Assembly: GCF_000772955.1 (NCBI RefSeq)
Contig: NZ_JPVO01000054.1
Location: forward strand, 186,001-250,000
Source of the DNA: Ureibacillus sinduriensis BLB-1 = JCM 15800
GTDB taxonomy: Bacteria > Bacillota > Bacilli > Bacillales_A > Planococcaceae
Length of the DNA stretch: 64,000 nucleotides
Reading direction: 5' to 3'
Each line of letters begins with the position of its first letter. The first letter of the stretch is position 1. The translations under genes were made by a program, and so were the position numbers. Below the pieces are notes generated by a model, which saw only the letters and a program-made list of their open reading frames with translations, did no database searches and was not told the DNA's origin. Positions 54,666-63,181 of this stretch are shown here, piece by piece.

Positions 54666-55217
54666 TTGGTTGCATTGGTGAGTTTTATTAGTATCGTATT
54701 ACTTACTTTTGTCCTTAGCTCGGTGTTTAAGCTACAATCGAAAGAGAACCATCTTTCCAGTTGTTTATCGATGTTTGTTACGATGACGAAAAGTACATTA
54801 GTGGGGATACTCGTTGGAATTTGGATATCCGATATCGTATTTGCTACTGTAATTGCCATTCTTGTCAGCTTTTTGTTAGTAAGCATCATGACCTATCAAC
54901 TATCGGTAAGAGTGATTTTGGAAAGTGTAAGTGCGCTTTTCATGGGGGCGATGATGGGCGCAATGCTAAGTATCATGACTACAAACAATCAATTACTGAG
55001 CATCATTTTCTTTACAGTTATTTATTTGGTCAGTTGCATTTTGGCGGCAGGGCTTTGGAATAGACAAACCTACCATAATTTCATAAAAGGGATACCATCA
55101 AAGGTGAAGGTCAGCTTTGCGTTAGCATTACTCTGTTTAGCGGTAACGGCATATTTGGATTTTTTGACATTGGCAAGCGATGAAGTGGAAATTGAACAGC
55201 ACGAACACCAACATTAA
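54666..55217 (+). CDS. Hypothetical polytopic membrane protein with His-rich tail
   Basis: 183 residues from TTG 54666, which has GGAGTG five bases upstream. Five TM segments (about 3-25, 42-62, 65-85, 93-112, 115-135) and one near the C-terminus (about 152-170); methionine-rich GAMMGAMLSIMT (about 97-108); ends in a Glu/His-rich EIEQHEHQH. The Met and His content could suit metal contact, but that is only a guess. Family not recognised. Terminators on both sides make it monocistronic. Confidence 0.7.
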   Translation: MVALVSFISIVLLTFVLSSVFKLQSKENHLSSCLSMFVTMTKSTLVGILVGIWISDIVFATVIAILVSFLLVSIMTYQLSVRVILESVSALFMGAMMGAMLSIMTTNNQLLSIIFFTVIYLVSCILAAGLWNRQTYHNFIKGIPSKVKVSFALALLCLAVTAYLDFLTLASDEVEIEQHEHQH

Positions 55218-55221
55218 TGCG

Positions 55222-55251
55222 GCATGAAGTAAGCACTTCATGCTTTTTTTT
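55222..55251 (+). terminator. Intrinsic terminator
   Basis: Perfect 9-bp stem (55222-55230 with 55235-55243), 4-nt loop, then a long T run. Confidence 0.92.
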
Positions 55252-55308
55252 GTACGCTGCATAATTACCGACTAAAAGGTTCAAATTATGCTCATGGAGG
55301 TGAGGGTG

Positions 55309-55482
55309 TTGAATAAAAAGAAAAAGAATACGTTGGATCGTGAAGAATACGGACATGGCTACGATTTAAGCCCGGATGATTTTGATGTCATCGGTCAAAA
55401 CAATGAGGCGAAAAAGCACAACCAAAATGAGAATAAAGATAAACGTGATAATAAACACAACCCATCCAGATTAAATCAATAA
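55309..55482 (+). CDS. Small hydrophilic Asn/Lys/Asp-rich protein
   Basis: 57 residues from TTG 55309, 7 bases after a strong GGAGG; in-frame ATG and GTG codons upstream lie within the SD. Reads MNKKKKNTLDREEYGHGYDL then SPDDFDVIGQNN, ending in an Asn/Lys-rich tail. Probably disordered. A strong terminator follows. I do not recognise the family; spore-associated small proteins can look like this, but nothing here shows it. Confidence 0.6.
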   Translation: MNKKKKNTLDREEYGHGYDLSPDDFDVIGQNNEAKKHNQNENKDKRDNKHNPSRLNQ

Positions 55483-55490
55483 TTAATAAG

Positions 55491-55535
55491 AGTATTTGGC
55501 TTCAAAACGGTTCGCTTTGAAGCTGAATACTTTTT
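55491..55535 (+). terminator. Intrinsic terminator of the small hydrophilic protein gene
   Basis: Long stem pairing AGTATTT...GCTTCAAA (55491-55506) with TTTGAAGC...GAATACT (55516-55531) with small bulges, then TTTTATT. Confidence 0.82.
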
Positions 55536-55641
55536 ATTATTTATTAAATGTGGAATTATATCGGATGTTTTTTTCGACATAAGTTCTAAAATCTCCCCTT
55601 TTTTCTTAAAGTGTAACGAGAACAAAAAAAGGGGAGTGTAC

Positions 55642-56523
55642 ATGCTTATAGATGGAGTGTTCTCGGGTGGAGGCATAAAGGGATTTGCTTATATTGGGGC
55701 GATGGAGGTTTTGGAGGAAAAAAACTATCGTTTCAAGCGTGTGGCGGGCACGAGTGCCGGTGCGATTATGGCGGTGTTTATAGCTGCAGGTTATTCCGCA
55801 AAAGAAATTGAAGAGATATTAGATGAACTTAATTTGAAGTCGCTACTAGATCCTCCAAAACCTGCAGGTACTCTTCCTTTTTTAAAATGGTTGAACTTAT
55901 ATTTTCGTATGGGATTATATAAAGGAAAAGCATTGGAAAAATGGTTTTATAAGAAATTGGCGGCCAAAGGAATTTTGACATTTAATGATCTGCCCAAAGA
56001 TTCATTAAAACTTGTCGCTTCAGATTTAACTAATGGCCGAATGGTTGTCATACCTGACGACCTTGCTTCTTATGGTATAGATTGGCGGAAGTTTCCAGTT
56101 GCCAAAGCGCTGCGGATGAGCTGCGGTATACCATTTTTCTTTGAACCCATTAAGCTAAGCGACCACAATGGAGAGTGTCTTTTTGTCGATGGGGGCATAC
56201 TTAGCAACTTTCCATTGTGGATTTTTGATAATGGAAATAAACAACGTCCTACAATTGGGTTAAAACTGAGCAATCCCAGAGAGGATATGCCTCCCCAAAA
56301 AATCAACAATGGCTTGAACCTATTTGAGGCACTCTTTTCAACAATGAAAAACGCCCATGATGATCGTTATATTTCAAGGAAGCATGAACGAAATATCGTC
56401 TTCATCCCGCTTGAAAAGTATAGTGCAACCCAATTTGACCTGGACGATGAAACAAAACAAAATTTGATAGATATAGGAAGAAGGCGTACCTCGAAATTCT
56501 TGGAAACTTGGCGGCCATCGTAA
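55642..56523 (+). CDS. Patatin-like phospholipase
   Basis: 293 residues. Catalytic dyad motifs: oxyanion GGGIKGFAY (about 8-16), nucleophile GTSAGA (Ser about 37) and Asp in FVDGGILSN (about 180). Patatin lipases hydrolyse phospholipid or neutral lipid acyl esters. No signal peptide, so cytosolic or membrane-peripheral. AAAGGGGAGTG precedes ATG 55642. It resembles the RssA/YqhO type by size. Monocistronic. Confidence 0.9.
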   Translation: MLIDGVFSGGGIKGFAYIGAMEVLEEKNYRFKRVAGTSAGAIMAVFIAAGYSAKEIEEILDELNLKSLLDPPKPAGTLPFLKWLNLYFRMGLYKGKALEKWFYKKLAAKGILTFNDLPKDSLKLVASDLTNGRMVVIPDDLASYGIDWRKFPVAKALRMSCGIPFFFEPIKLSDHNGECLFVDGGILSNFPLWIFDNGNKQRPTIGLKLSNPREDMPPQKINNGLNLFEALFSTMKNAHDDRYISRKHERNIVFIPLEKYSATQFDLDDETKQNLIDIGRRRTSKFLETWRPS

Positions 56524-56587
56524 GGAACTGGATAAATCCTCCGACATTTCACATACTATTGAAGAGAAGTTAAAGGGAGTGAAGACG

Positions 56588-57010
56588 ATGTCAAAAACAC
56601 CGGAACAGATTGCATCAAAAATACTGGAAGATAATATGGTCGGTACTATGGCCACTATTAAGGAAAATAAACCCCATACTCGGTATATGACCTTTTTTAA
56701 TGACAATTTCACATTATATACAGTAACCGGCGATGGTACAAATAAAGTGGAGGAGTTATCTAGAAACCCATATACTCATATTCTCATTGGGTACGATGGT
56801 AAAGGTCTTGGCGATGAGTTTCTGGAAATTGAAGGGAAAGTCGAAATTTCGTCGGATGACTCGATGCGGGAAAAGGTATGGAATGATGTGCTAAAAGGTT
56901 GGTTTAGTGGACCGCATGATGAAAATATGGTTATTTTAAAGGTTTCACCAACCAAAATCACATTAATGAATACAAAAAGTAATGAGCCTGTACATGTCAA
57001 CTTTGGTTAG
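56588..57010 (+). CDS. Pyridoxamine 5'-phosphate oxidase-like flavoprotein
   Basis: 140 residues, split beta-barrel of the PNPOx/general stress protein 26 group (GTMATIKENKPHTRYMTFF; LYTVTGDGTNKVEELSRNP; FLEIEGKVEI). Such proteins bind FMN, F420 or heme; the cofactor cannot be told here. AAGGGAGTGAAG precedes ATG 56588. It lies 64 bases after the patatin gene and may share its transcript. Confidence 0.85.
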   Translation: MSKTPEQIASKILEDNMVGTMATIKENKPHTRYMTFFNDNFTLYTVTGDGTNKVEELSRNPYTHILIGYDGKGLGDEFLEIEGKVEISSDDSMREKVWNDVLKGWFSGPHDENMVILKVSPTKITLMNTKSNEPVHVNFG

Positions 57011-57112
57011 CGATAGAATAAGTCGTTATTATGCCATTTTGAAAGTATAAGACAGATTTAAGAAATTCCAAACGTCTAGAGATCTTAAGTAAATATCGGC
57101 TTTTAATACACA

Positions 57113-57146
57113 AAGGTGGTCGTCAATATGGCGACCGCCTTATCTT
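57113..57146 (+). terminator. Candidate terminator
   Basis: 12-bp stem with two G-U pairs (57113-57124 with 57130-57141), weak T tail. Confidence 0.6.
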
Positions 57147-57254
57147 TCATGGAAGAAATGGAACAAATCTTTCATGGATAAAATTTAAAAATATGGTTCT
57201 ATCTTGTCCATTTTTTCTTACACTAAAGTAAGAAGAAGAATTGAGGTGGATAAT

Positions 57255-58544
57255 TTGTCGAAAAAAATGAGCATAGCTGCGCTGGTTTTGTACGTAGTCT
57301 ACGCTGTCGGTATGTATTTTTACATATTTCATGGGCCGTCTGGAGGTGTGCCGGCTACATTAAAGGGGACAGTAGCCGACCCGGAAACCTTCATGACCGA
57401 ACGTGAACTTTATTTAAGTGATGATTACTCAAAGATACGAAATTTTCTTTTCTTTGTTATTACACCCTTTGAATGGCTCGTTTATTTATTAATTTTACTT
57501 ACCGGCATTTCCCGAATTTTTGAAAAATGGGCAGAGACAAAGTGGAAATTATTTAAAAACGGTGCTTATTTATTCCTTCTATATCTATTTACAGCACTAA
57601 TCTTCTATCCAATAGATATTTACCGCTATCAATTAAGTAAAGAATATGGCATAAGCACTCAAGATTTCTCTTCATGGATGAGGGATTATGTTATAGATTT
57701 TTGGGTGAATTTCGGGACGACGCTGCTCCTTGTTTTAGTACTGTATTGGTTGATTCAAAAAAGTGCGAAAAAGTGGTGGCTTTATGCATGGTTGCTTACT
57801 ATTCCTTTCGCCATTTTTATGATGTATCTCCAGCCGGTTGTCATCGATCCGCTTTATAACGAATTTACACCGCTTAAAGATAAGCAGCTTGAAGAAAAAA
57901 TCTTGAAGCTTGCTAATCAAGCGGACATCCCTTCCGAGCATGTATTCGAAGTGAATATGTCTGAAAAAACCAATGCTTTGAATGCATATGTAACGGGAAT
58001 AGGTGACAACTCCCGAATAGTTTTATGGGATACAACCTTGAATGAATTAACGGATGAGGAAATCCTGTTTATTATGGCGCATGAAATGGGGCATTACGTA
58101 GAGAAACATATTTATGTTGGTATAGCCTCCTATTTACTATCTATTTTGGTCGGGTTATGGCTAATCTCCAAAATAATGCCTTGGATGGTGGCTAGATTTG
58201 GAAAGTTCCTGAATATCGAGAAAGTGGGTGATATTCGTTCACTTCCTCTATTCTTCGTACTTGTTTCCTTCTTGCTGTTTATTTCAAATCCGCTTTCCAA
58301 TTATATTTCAAGGTATCAAGAAACAAGGGCGGATGAATATGCAATGGAGTTGACTGGGGATGCGGAAGCTGCAGTCAGCACTTTTCAGAATCTTGCCAAA
58401 GCTGGTTTAAGTGAAGTGAATCCGCCATGGCTTGTTAAAATTTTTCGATATACCCATCCTCCGATGTTGGAACGAATCAATACAATTGCAAGATATACAG
58501 ATAATGAAGAAGTGGAAACCGAAAAAGGAAACGAAACGGAATAA
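57255..58544 (+). CDS. M48-family (CAAX protease/Ste24-like) membrane metalloprotease
   Basis: 429 residues from TTG 57255, after TTGAGGTGG; the ATG at 57204 has no SD. N-terminal membrane domain of CAAX prenyl protease 1 type (TM at about 8-28, 75-95, 108-130, 155-175, 185-205), then zinc protease motif MAHEMGHYVEKH (HEMGH about 277) with the third ligand in SRYQETRADEYAM (about 360), and more TM helices between. Acts in membrane-protein quality control or peptide processing. In bacteria no CAAX prenylation is implied. Confidence 0.9.
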   Translation: MSKKMSIAALVLYVVYAVGMYFYIFHGPSGGVPATLKGTVADPETFMTERELYLSDDYSKIRNFLFFVITPFEWLVYLLILLTGISRIFEKWAETKWKLFKNGAYLFLLYLFTALIFYPIDIYRYQLSKEYGISTQDFSSWMRDYVIDFWVNFGTTLLLVLVLYWLIQKSAKKWWLYAWLLTIPFAIFMMYLQPVVIDPLYNEFTPLKDKQLEEKILKLANQADIPSEHVFEVNMSEKTNALNAYVTGIGDNSRIVLWDTTLNELTDEEILFIMAHEMGHYVEKHIYVGIASYLLSILVGLWLISKIMPWMVARFGKFLNIEKVGDIRSLPLFFVLVSFLLFISNPLSNYISRYQETRADEYAMELTGDAEAAVSTFQNLAKAGLSEVNPPWLVKIFRYTHPPMLERINTIARYTDNEEVETEKGNETE

Positions 58545-58555
58545 AAATTAAAATA

Positions 58556-58590
58556 GCCAGCACTGTAAAACAGTGTTGGCATTTTTAATT
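58556..58590 (+). terminator. Intrinsic terminator of the M48 protease gene
   Basis: 10-bp stem (58556-58565 with 58571-58580, one G-U), 5-nt loop, ATTTTTAATTT tail. Confidence 0.9.
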
Positions 58591-58817
58591 TGGATTTAGA
58601 AAAAAGGTAGAAAAGATAAAAAAATGTATATTAAAAATGAAAGTAAGAAATTCTTGTCATAAATGACCAATAAATATTGTCGGAATACTTAGTCTAATCT
58701 CGTGGTTATATGTTATATTATAGTTTATCAATATAGTAAAAAGTACGGGTAAATTTATTTATGATGAATGAAAAAGCAAAGCCCGTTAAGTAGTTTTTAA
58801 TGAAGGGGAGTAAAAAA

Positions 58818-59915
58818 ATGACACAATTAACTGCACCATTTCGTTATGATCACGTTGGAAGTTTCTTAAGACCGGTTGCGCTAAAAGAAGCACGTTCAAA
58901 ATTCCAAAAAAATGAGATTACATATGATGAATTAAAGAAAGTGGAAGATCAAGAAATTATCCGCCTCATTGAAAAACAAAAAGAAGAGGGTGTTTTAGCG
59001 ATCACAGATGGTGAATTCCGTCGCAGCTGGTGGCACTTTGATTTCTTGGGTGGTCTAGAGGGGATGGAATATTACGAAAAAGAGAAGGGTTTGGACTTCC
59101 ATAACTTGGAAACACGAAAAGAAGGTGTGCGAGTTGTCGGGAAAATTGATTTTGTCAGCCACCCTTTTATAGATCATTTTAAATTCATAAAAGAACATGC
59201 TGGCGAATCAACTGTGAAGTTCACAATTCCAAGTCCCAATATGTTACATGCCCGTGCCGATCTTAATGCAGATATCTATCCAAATGATCAGGAGTTAATC
59301 GCGGATACAATCAACGCATATCAAAAAGCCATTCAGGCATTCTATGACGCAGGTTGCCGTTATTTACAACTTGATGATACTTCTTGGGCAAGTTTGTTCT
59401 CTGAGGAATCACGTGCAAAATTAGTATCCGAGGGCAGGGAGCCACAACAATTCATGGAAACATTGCAATATGTCATTAATGAATCCATCAAAAATAAACC
59501 AAGCGACATGACGATTACCATGCATATTTGCCGTGGAAATTATAAATCAACCTTCTTTTCTAGCGGTGGATATAATTTTGCTGCCGAAGTGATTTTTGGC
59601 GGTTTGAATGTTGACGGATTATTCCTGGAATTTGATGATGAGCGTTCTGGAAGCTTTGAGCCATTGCAGTATGTAAACCGTGCGGATTTAAAAATCGTTT
59701 TGGGCTTGATCACATCAAAATTTGGTGATCTTGAGGACAAAGAAGAAGTAAAAGCCCGTATCCAGCAAGCAGCTAAATATGTTTCACTGGAGCAACTGTG
59801 CCTAAGCCCGCAATGTGGATTTTCTTCAACAGAGGATGGAAATATTCTTGAAGAAGAAAACCAGTGGCAAAAGCTTGCACTCGTTAAGGAGATTGCCAAG
59901 GAAGTTTGGGGTTAA
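58818..59915 (+). CDS. MetE C-terminal-like methyltransferase (YxjG/YxjH family)
   Basis: 365 residues, half-length cobalamin-independent methionine synthase domain. Zinc ligands: His and Cys in MHICRGN (about 236-238) and Cys in LSPQCGFSS (about 339). Starts RYDHVGSFLRP like B. subtilis YxjG/YxjH, which are thought to methylate homocysteine in methionine salvage or synthesis. AAGGGGAG precedes ATG 58818. No S-box leader is seen in the 273 bases upstream, unlike many relatives. Confidence 0.9.
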   Translation: MTQLTAPFRYDHVGSFLRPVALKEARSKFQKNEITYDELKKVEDQEIIRLIEKQKEEGVLAITDGEFRRSWWHFDFLGGLEGMEYYEKEKGLDFHNLETRKEGVRVVGKIDFVSHPFIDHFKFIKEHAGESTVKFTIPSPNMLHARADLNADIYPNDQELIADTINAYQKAIQAFYDAGCRYLQLDDTSWASLFSEESRAKLVSEGREPQQFMETLQYVINESIKNKPSDMTITMHICRGNYKSTFFSSGGYNFAAEVIFGGLNVDGLFLEFDDERSGSFEPLQYVNRADLKIVLGLITSKFGDLEDKEEVKARIQQAAKYVSLEQLCLSPQCGFSSTEDGNILEEENQWQKLALVKEIAKEVWG

Positions 59916-59928
59916 AAAGACAATCAAG

Positions 59929-59966
59929 CTTGGACTTACAAATCTGTAAGTTCAAGTTTTTTGTTT
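59929..59966 (+). terminator. Intrinsic terminator of the MetE-like gene
   Basis: 12-bp stem (59929-59940 with 59945-59956, one G-U), 4-nt loop, T run. Confidence 0.92.
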
Positions 59967-60057
59967 TAAAAATTCATAAAATCGTAATTTGTAAACGCAT
60001 ACAATATTTTCTATAATATAATCAAAGAGCTTCAAATAGTTGATTTGGAGGGTTTAG

Positions 60058-61101
60058 ATGGCTATATTACAAAAATCCGGGCAAACCATTTGGCTGGTAC
60101 TCATGTTTGTTGTACTTGGAAGCAATATGATGCTATATCATACAGCATTCGGCAATGATCTATTAAAGGGAGAAACAAATGCTGTTGTAATTGGTTCATT
60201 AATCGATTTAGTAATTGTTGCACCATTGTTATTTTTCTTATGGAAAAAGCAAAAAAGTATCAAGGGATTTGTCCTTCTTACCGCGACAGGACTTATTGTG
60301 GCAAGATTTTTAATACCGATGGAGTATTTAGAGCCCTATGCAGCGGTAACTTGGGTAGGATTTGCACTTGAGGCAGGGGTGGTGTTTTTAGAATTACTTC
60401 TTATCGTGACCCTATTTAAATATTTACCTAAAATTGTTGAAATGACTCGGGAGAGTAAACTACCAACGATTTTTGGTTTTTCAAATGCTGTAGACCATTT
60501 TGTGAAGAAACATCCTCTTATTCATATCATTTGTTCAGAAATGTTAATGTTCTATTATACATTTTGGAGCTGGAGAAAAAAACCGAATCAATATGAACAC
60601 TCAATCACCCTGCATAAAAACTCGAGTTATATTGCGTTCCAAATCATGCTTATCCATGCCATATTAATTGAAACAATAGGTATCCATTGGTGGCTGCATG
60701 ATAAGTCCGTAGTTTTATCACTTGTGTTACTTTTCTTTAATATATACTCGGTATTGTTCATATTGGCCGACATCCAAGCAGTCCGATTAAATCCAGTTCA
60801 TGTTGATGACAATAAACTCTATCTATCACTCGGGTTGATCAAACGTATGGAAATCGGATGGGATGAAATCGAGGATATCCTGACAGATAAAGAAATACTG
60901 AAACAAAAAAGGACGAAAGATATAATTGAATTTATTGCAAGAGATTTTGAGGAACCGATTCCTGATGTGATTTTAAAGTTAAAAAAATCAAAAGAAGCAA
61001 CATTAATCATGGGGATCAAAAAGCCGTATCAACAAGTTGCCATTAAATTCGATCATTACCAGCTTTTCATGAATGCAGTTGAAAAATATAAAAAGTTCTA
61101 A
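60058..61101 (+). CDS. Hypothetical membrane protein with C-terminal bPH-like domain
   Basis: 347 residues, not recognised. Seven or eight TM segments (about 8-28, 45-63, 72-90, 100-122, 160-175, 195-215, 220-245), then a soluble C-terminus (about 255-347) with a pattern like bacterial PH domains (LNPVHVDDNKLYLSLGLIKR, then IGWDEIEDI). GGAGGGTTTAG precedes the ATG. Monocistronic between terminators. No function proposed. Confidence 0.72.
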   Translation: MAILQKSGQTIWLVLMFVVLGSNMMLYHTAFGNDLLKGETNAVVIGSLIDLVIVAPLLFFLWKKQKSIKGFVLLTATGLIVARFLIPMEYLEPYAAVTWVGFALEAGVVFLELLLIVTLFKYLPKIVEMTRESKLPTIFGFSNAVDHFVKKHPLIHIICSEMLMFYYTFWSWRKKPNQYEHSITLHKNSSYIAFQIMLIHAILIETIGIHWWLHDKSVVLSLVLLFFNIYSVLFILADIQAVRLNPVHVDDNKLYLSLGLIKRMEIGWDEIEDILTDKEILKQKRTKDIIEFIARDFEEPIPDVILKLKKSKEATLIMGIKKPYQQVAIKFDHYQLFMNAVEKYKKF

Positions 61102-61109
61102 AAGAACGA

Positions 61110-61140
61110 AAAGGGGGGCAAGATGCTGCCTCTTTTTTTT
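61110..61140 (+). terminator. Intrinsic terminator
   Basis: AAGGGGGGCA (61111-61120) pairs imperfectly with TGCCTCTTT (61126 on), 5-nt loop, long T run. Confidence 0.8.
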
Positions 61141-61282
61141 ATGCGAGCAACAAAAGGATTAAAAGACAATACAGAAAGCAAAAATTTTAAAACTTATCTT
61201 TATCTTATATAATGAACTTGAGTTTCGATATATAATATAGGAAAGTTTGTGAAAAATTGCTAGAAAAGCTGGGTGATTGCTT

Positions 61283-62434
61283 TTGAAATTATTCTTGTTC
61301 CGTATATCTTGCATTGCTTTGGTGATGGGTACTTTGCTCAACCATTCATTTCATGAAAAAGACGCATTCACAAGTACATTATTTTTTGTCACAGGAGTCT
61401 TTTGTTTATATTTTTTAATGCCTATTGTTCGACATCCTCTCATTAACTTTTTACTGATCCTACTGTTGATTATGCTGAGTGGTCTTACTCAGGTTGATTC
61501 TTCATATTGGTTACCCTTGGCAGGATTAATCACATTGGAAGGAGCTTTTCTATTAAAAGGGAAAGGGTATTATATATTCTGGATTGCTTCAATTATTGTC
61601 AGTACCGGGTATGTTATTCTAAATAATTTACCTATTTATATTTTCTTTTTGATGGCAACGATCATCGTTGTTAGTTTTCTGCTTTATCAATATATAGAGA
61701 AGGCACAATCGAAAGGACAGCTATATGATCAATTGTTAACGGAATACCGGTTGCTGAAGAGGATGTCTGTTGAACAGGACCAACTTGTGAGGGCTGAAGA
61801 GCGTACAAAAATTGCAAGGGACATTCATGATTCTGTTGGCCATAAACTGACCTCTTTGCTAATGCAGCTGGAGGTAATGTCTATCCAGAACAAGACGGAT
61901 AGTATCCAACAAGCAAAACAATTGGCAAGAGAAAGTTTGGAAGAAACACGATACGCGGTTAGGCAACTGAAATCAGCCGAAACAACAGGAATCCAATCCG
62001 TAATACAGCTTATCCGTAAGCTGGAGATGGAAAGTCGGCTACATATTCGTTTTACCCTCGAAAAAGGGGTGCTGTCATTACCTCTTTCCAATAAGCAAAG
62101 TGTTGTTGTTTATAGGGTTTTGCAGGAAAGTCTAACAAATGCCATGAAATATAGTCATTCTAAGGAAGTTGAAGTTGTTTTAGGTATCAATTCACTGCAA
62201 AACGTGCAATTTCAAGTGAAGAATAAAATGATGACAGATAAACCAATCATCAAGGGGTTTGGTTTGAGCAGTATGGAGGAACGGCTTAAAGAAATCGGGG
62301 GGGAACTGACCATCGTAAGAACCGAACAACATTTTATACTAAGGGGTTCCTTTCCTATGAAAAAACACAAAAATACGGCGGAAACTGTAGAAGAAGGAGT
62401 AACTGAAAATGACGGTTCGAATATTGCTCGTTGA
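61283..62434 (+). CDS. Sensor histidine kinase, NarL/LiaS-type (HPK7)
   Basis: 383 residues from TTG 61283, with GGGTGA upstream. Four or five N-terminal TM helices (about 5-150), a short linker coiled coil, HisKA_3 with ARDIHDSVGHKL (His about 181) and an HATPase with degenerate N box LQESLTNAMKYS (about 278). No extracytoplasmic sensor domain, so it probably senses within the membrane. It overlaps its response regulator by 26 bases; an ABC ATPase follows. The stimulus is unknown. Confidence 0.9.
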   Translation: MKLFLFRISCIALVMGTLLNHSFHEKDAFTSTLFFVTGVFCLYFLMPIVRHPLINFLLILLLIMLSGLTQVDSSYWLPLAGLITLEGAFLLKGKGYYIFWIASIIVSTGYVILNNLPIYIFFLMATIIVVSFLLYQYIEKAQSKGQLYDQLLTEYRLLKRMSVEQDQLVRAEERTKIARDIHDSVGHKLTSLLMQLEVMSIQNKTDSIQQAKQLARESLEETRYAVRQLKSAETTGIQSVIQLIRKLEMESRLHIRFTLEKGVLSLPLSNKQSVVVYRVLQESLTNAMKYSHSKEVEVVLGINSLQNVQFQVKNKMMTDKPIIKGFGLSSMEERLKEIGGELTIVRTEQHFILRGSFPMKKHKNTAETVEEGVTENDGSNIAR

Positions 62435-63053
62435 GGATCAGGCCATTGTCCGCAATGGATTGAAATTGATACTTGAACAAGACGAAGAGTTTCAGGTTAT
62501 AGTAGAAGCCGGCAATGGGATCGAAGCTTTAAGCCGACTTGAACATACTCATGTGGATCTTGTTTTGATGGATGTTCGCATGCCGGAAATGAATGGAATC
62601 GAAGCGACAAAACGTATTAAATCCCTTTACCCGAACTTGAAAGTCATTATTTTGACTACTTTTGAGGATGATGAATATGCCTATCAAACTTTAAAAGATG
62701 GGGCAAATGGCTTTCTACTTAAATCTTCTGAACCTGAAAAACTACTTTCTTCCATTCATAGTGTATTGAGCGGAGGATTAGTATTGCAAGAAGATATTGC
62801 TGCCAAATTAATGCCAAAATTATTGCGGCAAAGTGTTGTAGCGAAAGATGTGGAAATTCAACTGTCATTAACTGAACGTGAGTTATCAATAGTTAAGTTG
62901 GTTGGTGAAGGAAAGTCAAATAAGGAAATCGCAAATAGCTTATTTTTATCAATCGGAACAGTAAAAAACCATATTACTAATATTTTGCAGGAGTTGGATT
63001 TGCGCGATCGAACACAATTAGCCATCTATGCTGTGAAAAATGGTTTAGTCTAA
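62409..63053 (+). CDS. LuxR/NarL-type response regulator
   Basis: 214 residues. Receiver (LVEDQAIVRNGL; phospho-Asp in LVLMDVRMPEMNG, about 55; Lys in LLKSSEP, about 104) and LuxR HTH (LTERELSIVKLVGEGKSNKE then GTVKNHITNIL, about 150-195). GAAGGAGTAACTG precedes the ATG inside the kinase gene. Likely controls the adjacent ABC transporter. Confidence 0.93.
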   Translation: MTVRILLVEDQAIVRNGLKLILEQDEEFQVIVEAGNGIEALSRLEHTHVDLVLMDVRMPEMNGIEATKRIKSLYPNLKVIILTTFEDDEYAYQTLKDGANGFLLKSSEPEKLLSSIHSVLSGGLVLQEDIAAKLMPKLLRQSVVAKDVEIQLSLTERELSIVKLVGEGKSNKEIANSLFLSIGTVKNHITNILQELDLRDRTQLAIYAVKNGLV

Positions 63054-63079
63054 GCGGGTATTCTACACCGCTTTTTTTA
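63052..63079 (+). terminator. Intrinsic terminator overlapping the response regulator stop
   Basis: AAGCGGGTA (63052-63060) pairs with TAC and CCGCTT (63064-63073) with one bulge, then seven Ts. It would uncouple the regulator pair from the ABC gene, which then needs its own promoter. Confidence 0.82.
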
Positions 63080-63181
63080 TTTGGAGGATAAAAATGACTT
63101 TGGTCACAATGTTTCGTGACGACAGCTACTTAGCATTTTTTTACCAAATTGTTAAAGTATAACTAGAAAGGGTGAGTCAAT

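Noticed and set aside
58591-58817. S-box (SAM) riboswitch before the MetE-like gene
   Set aside because: The conserved S-box core and a terminator-antiterminator pair are absent; only a small ACGGG/CCCGT pairing is seen.
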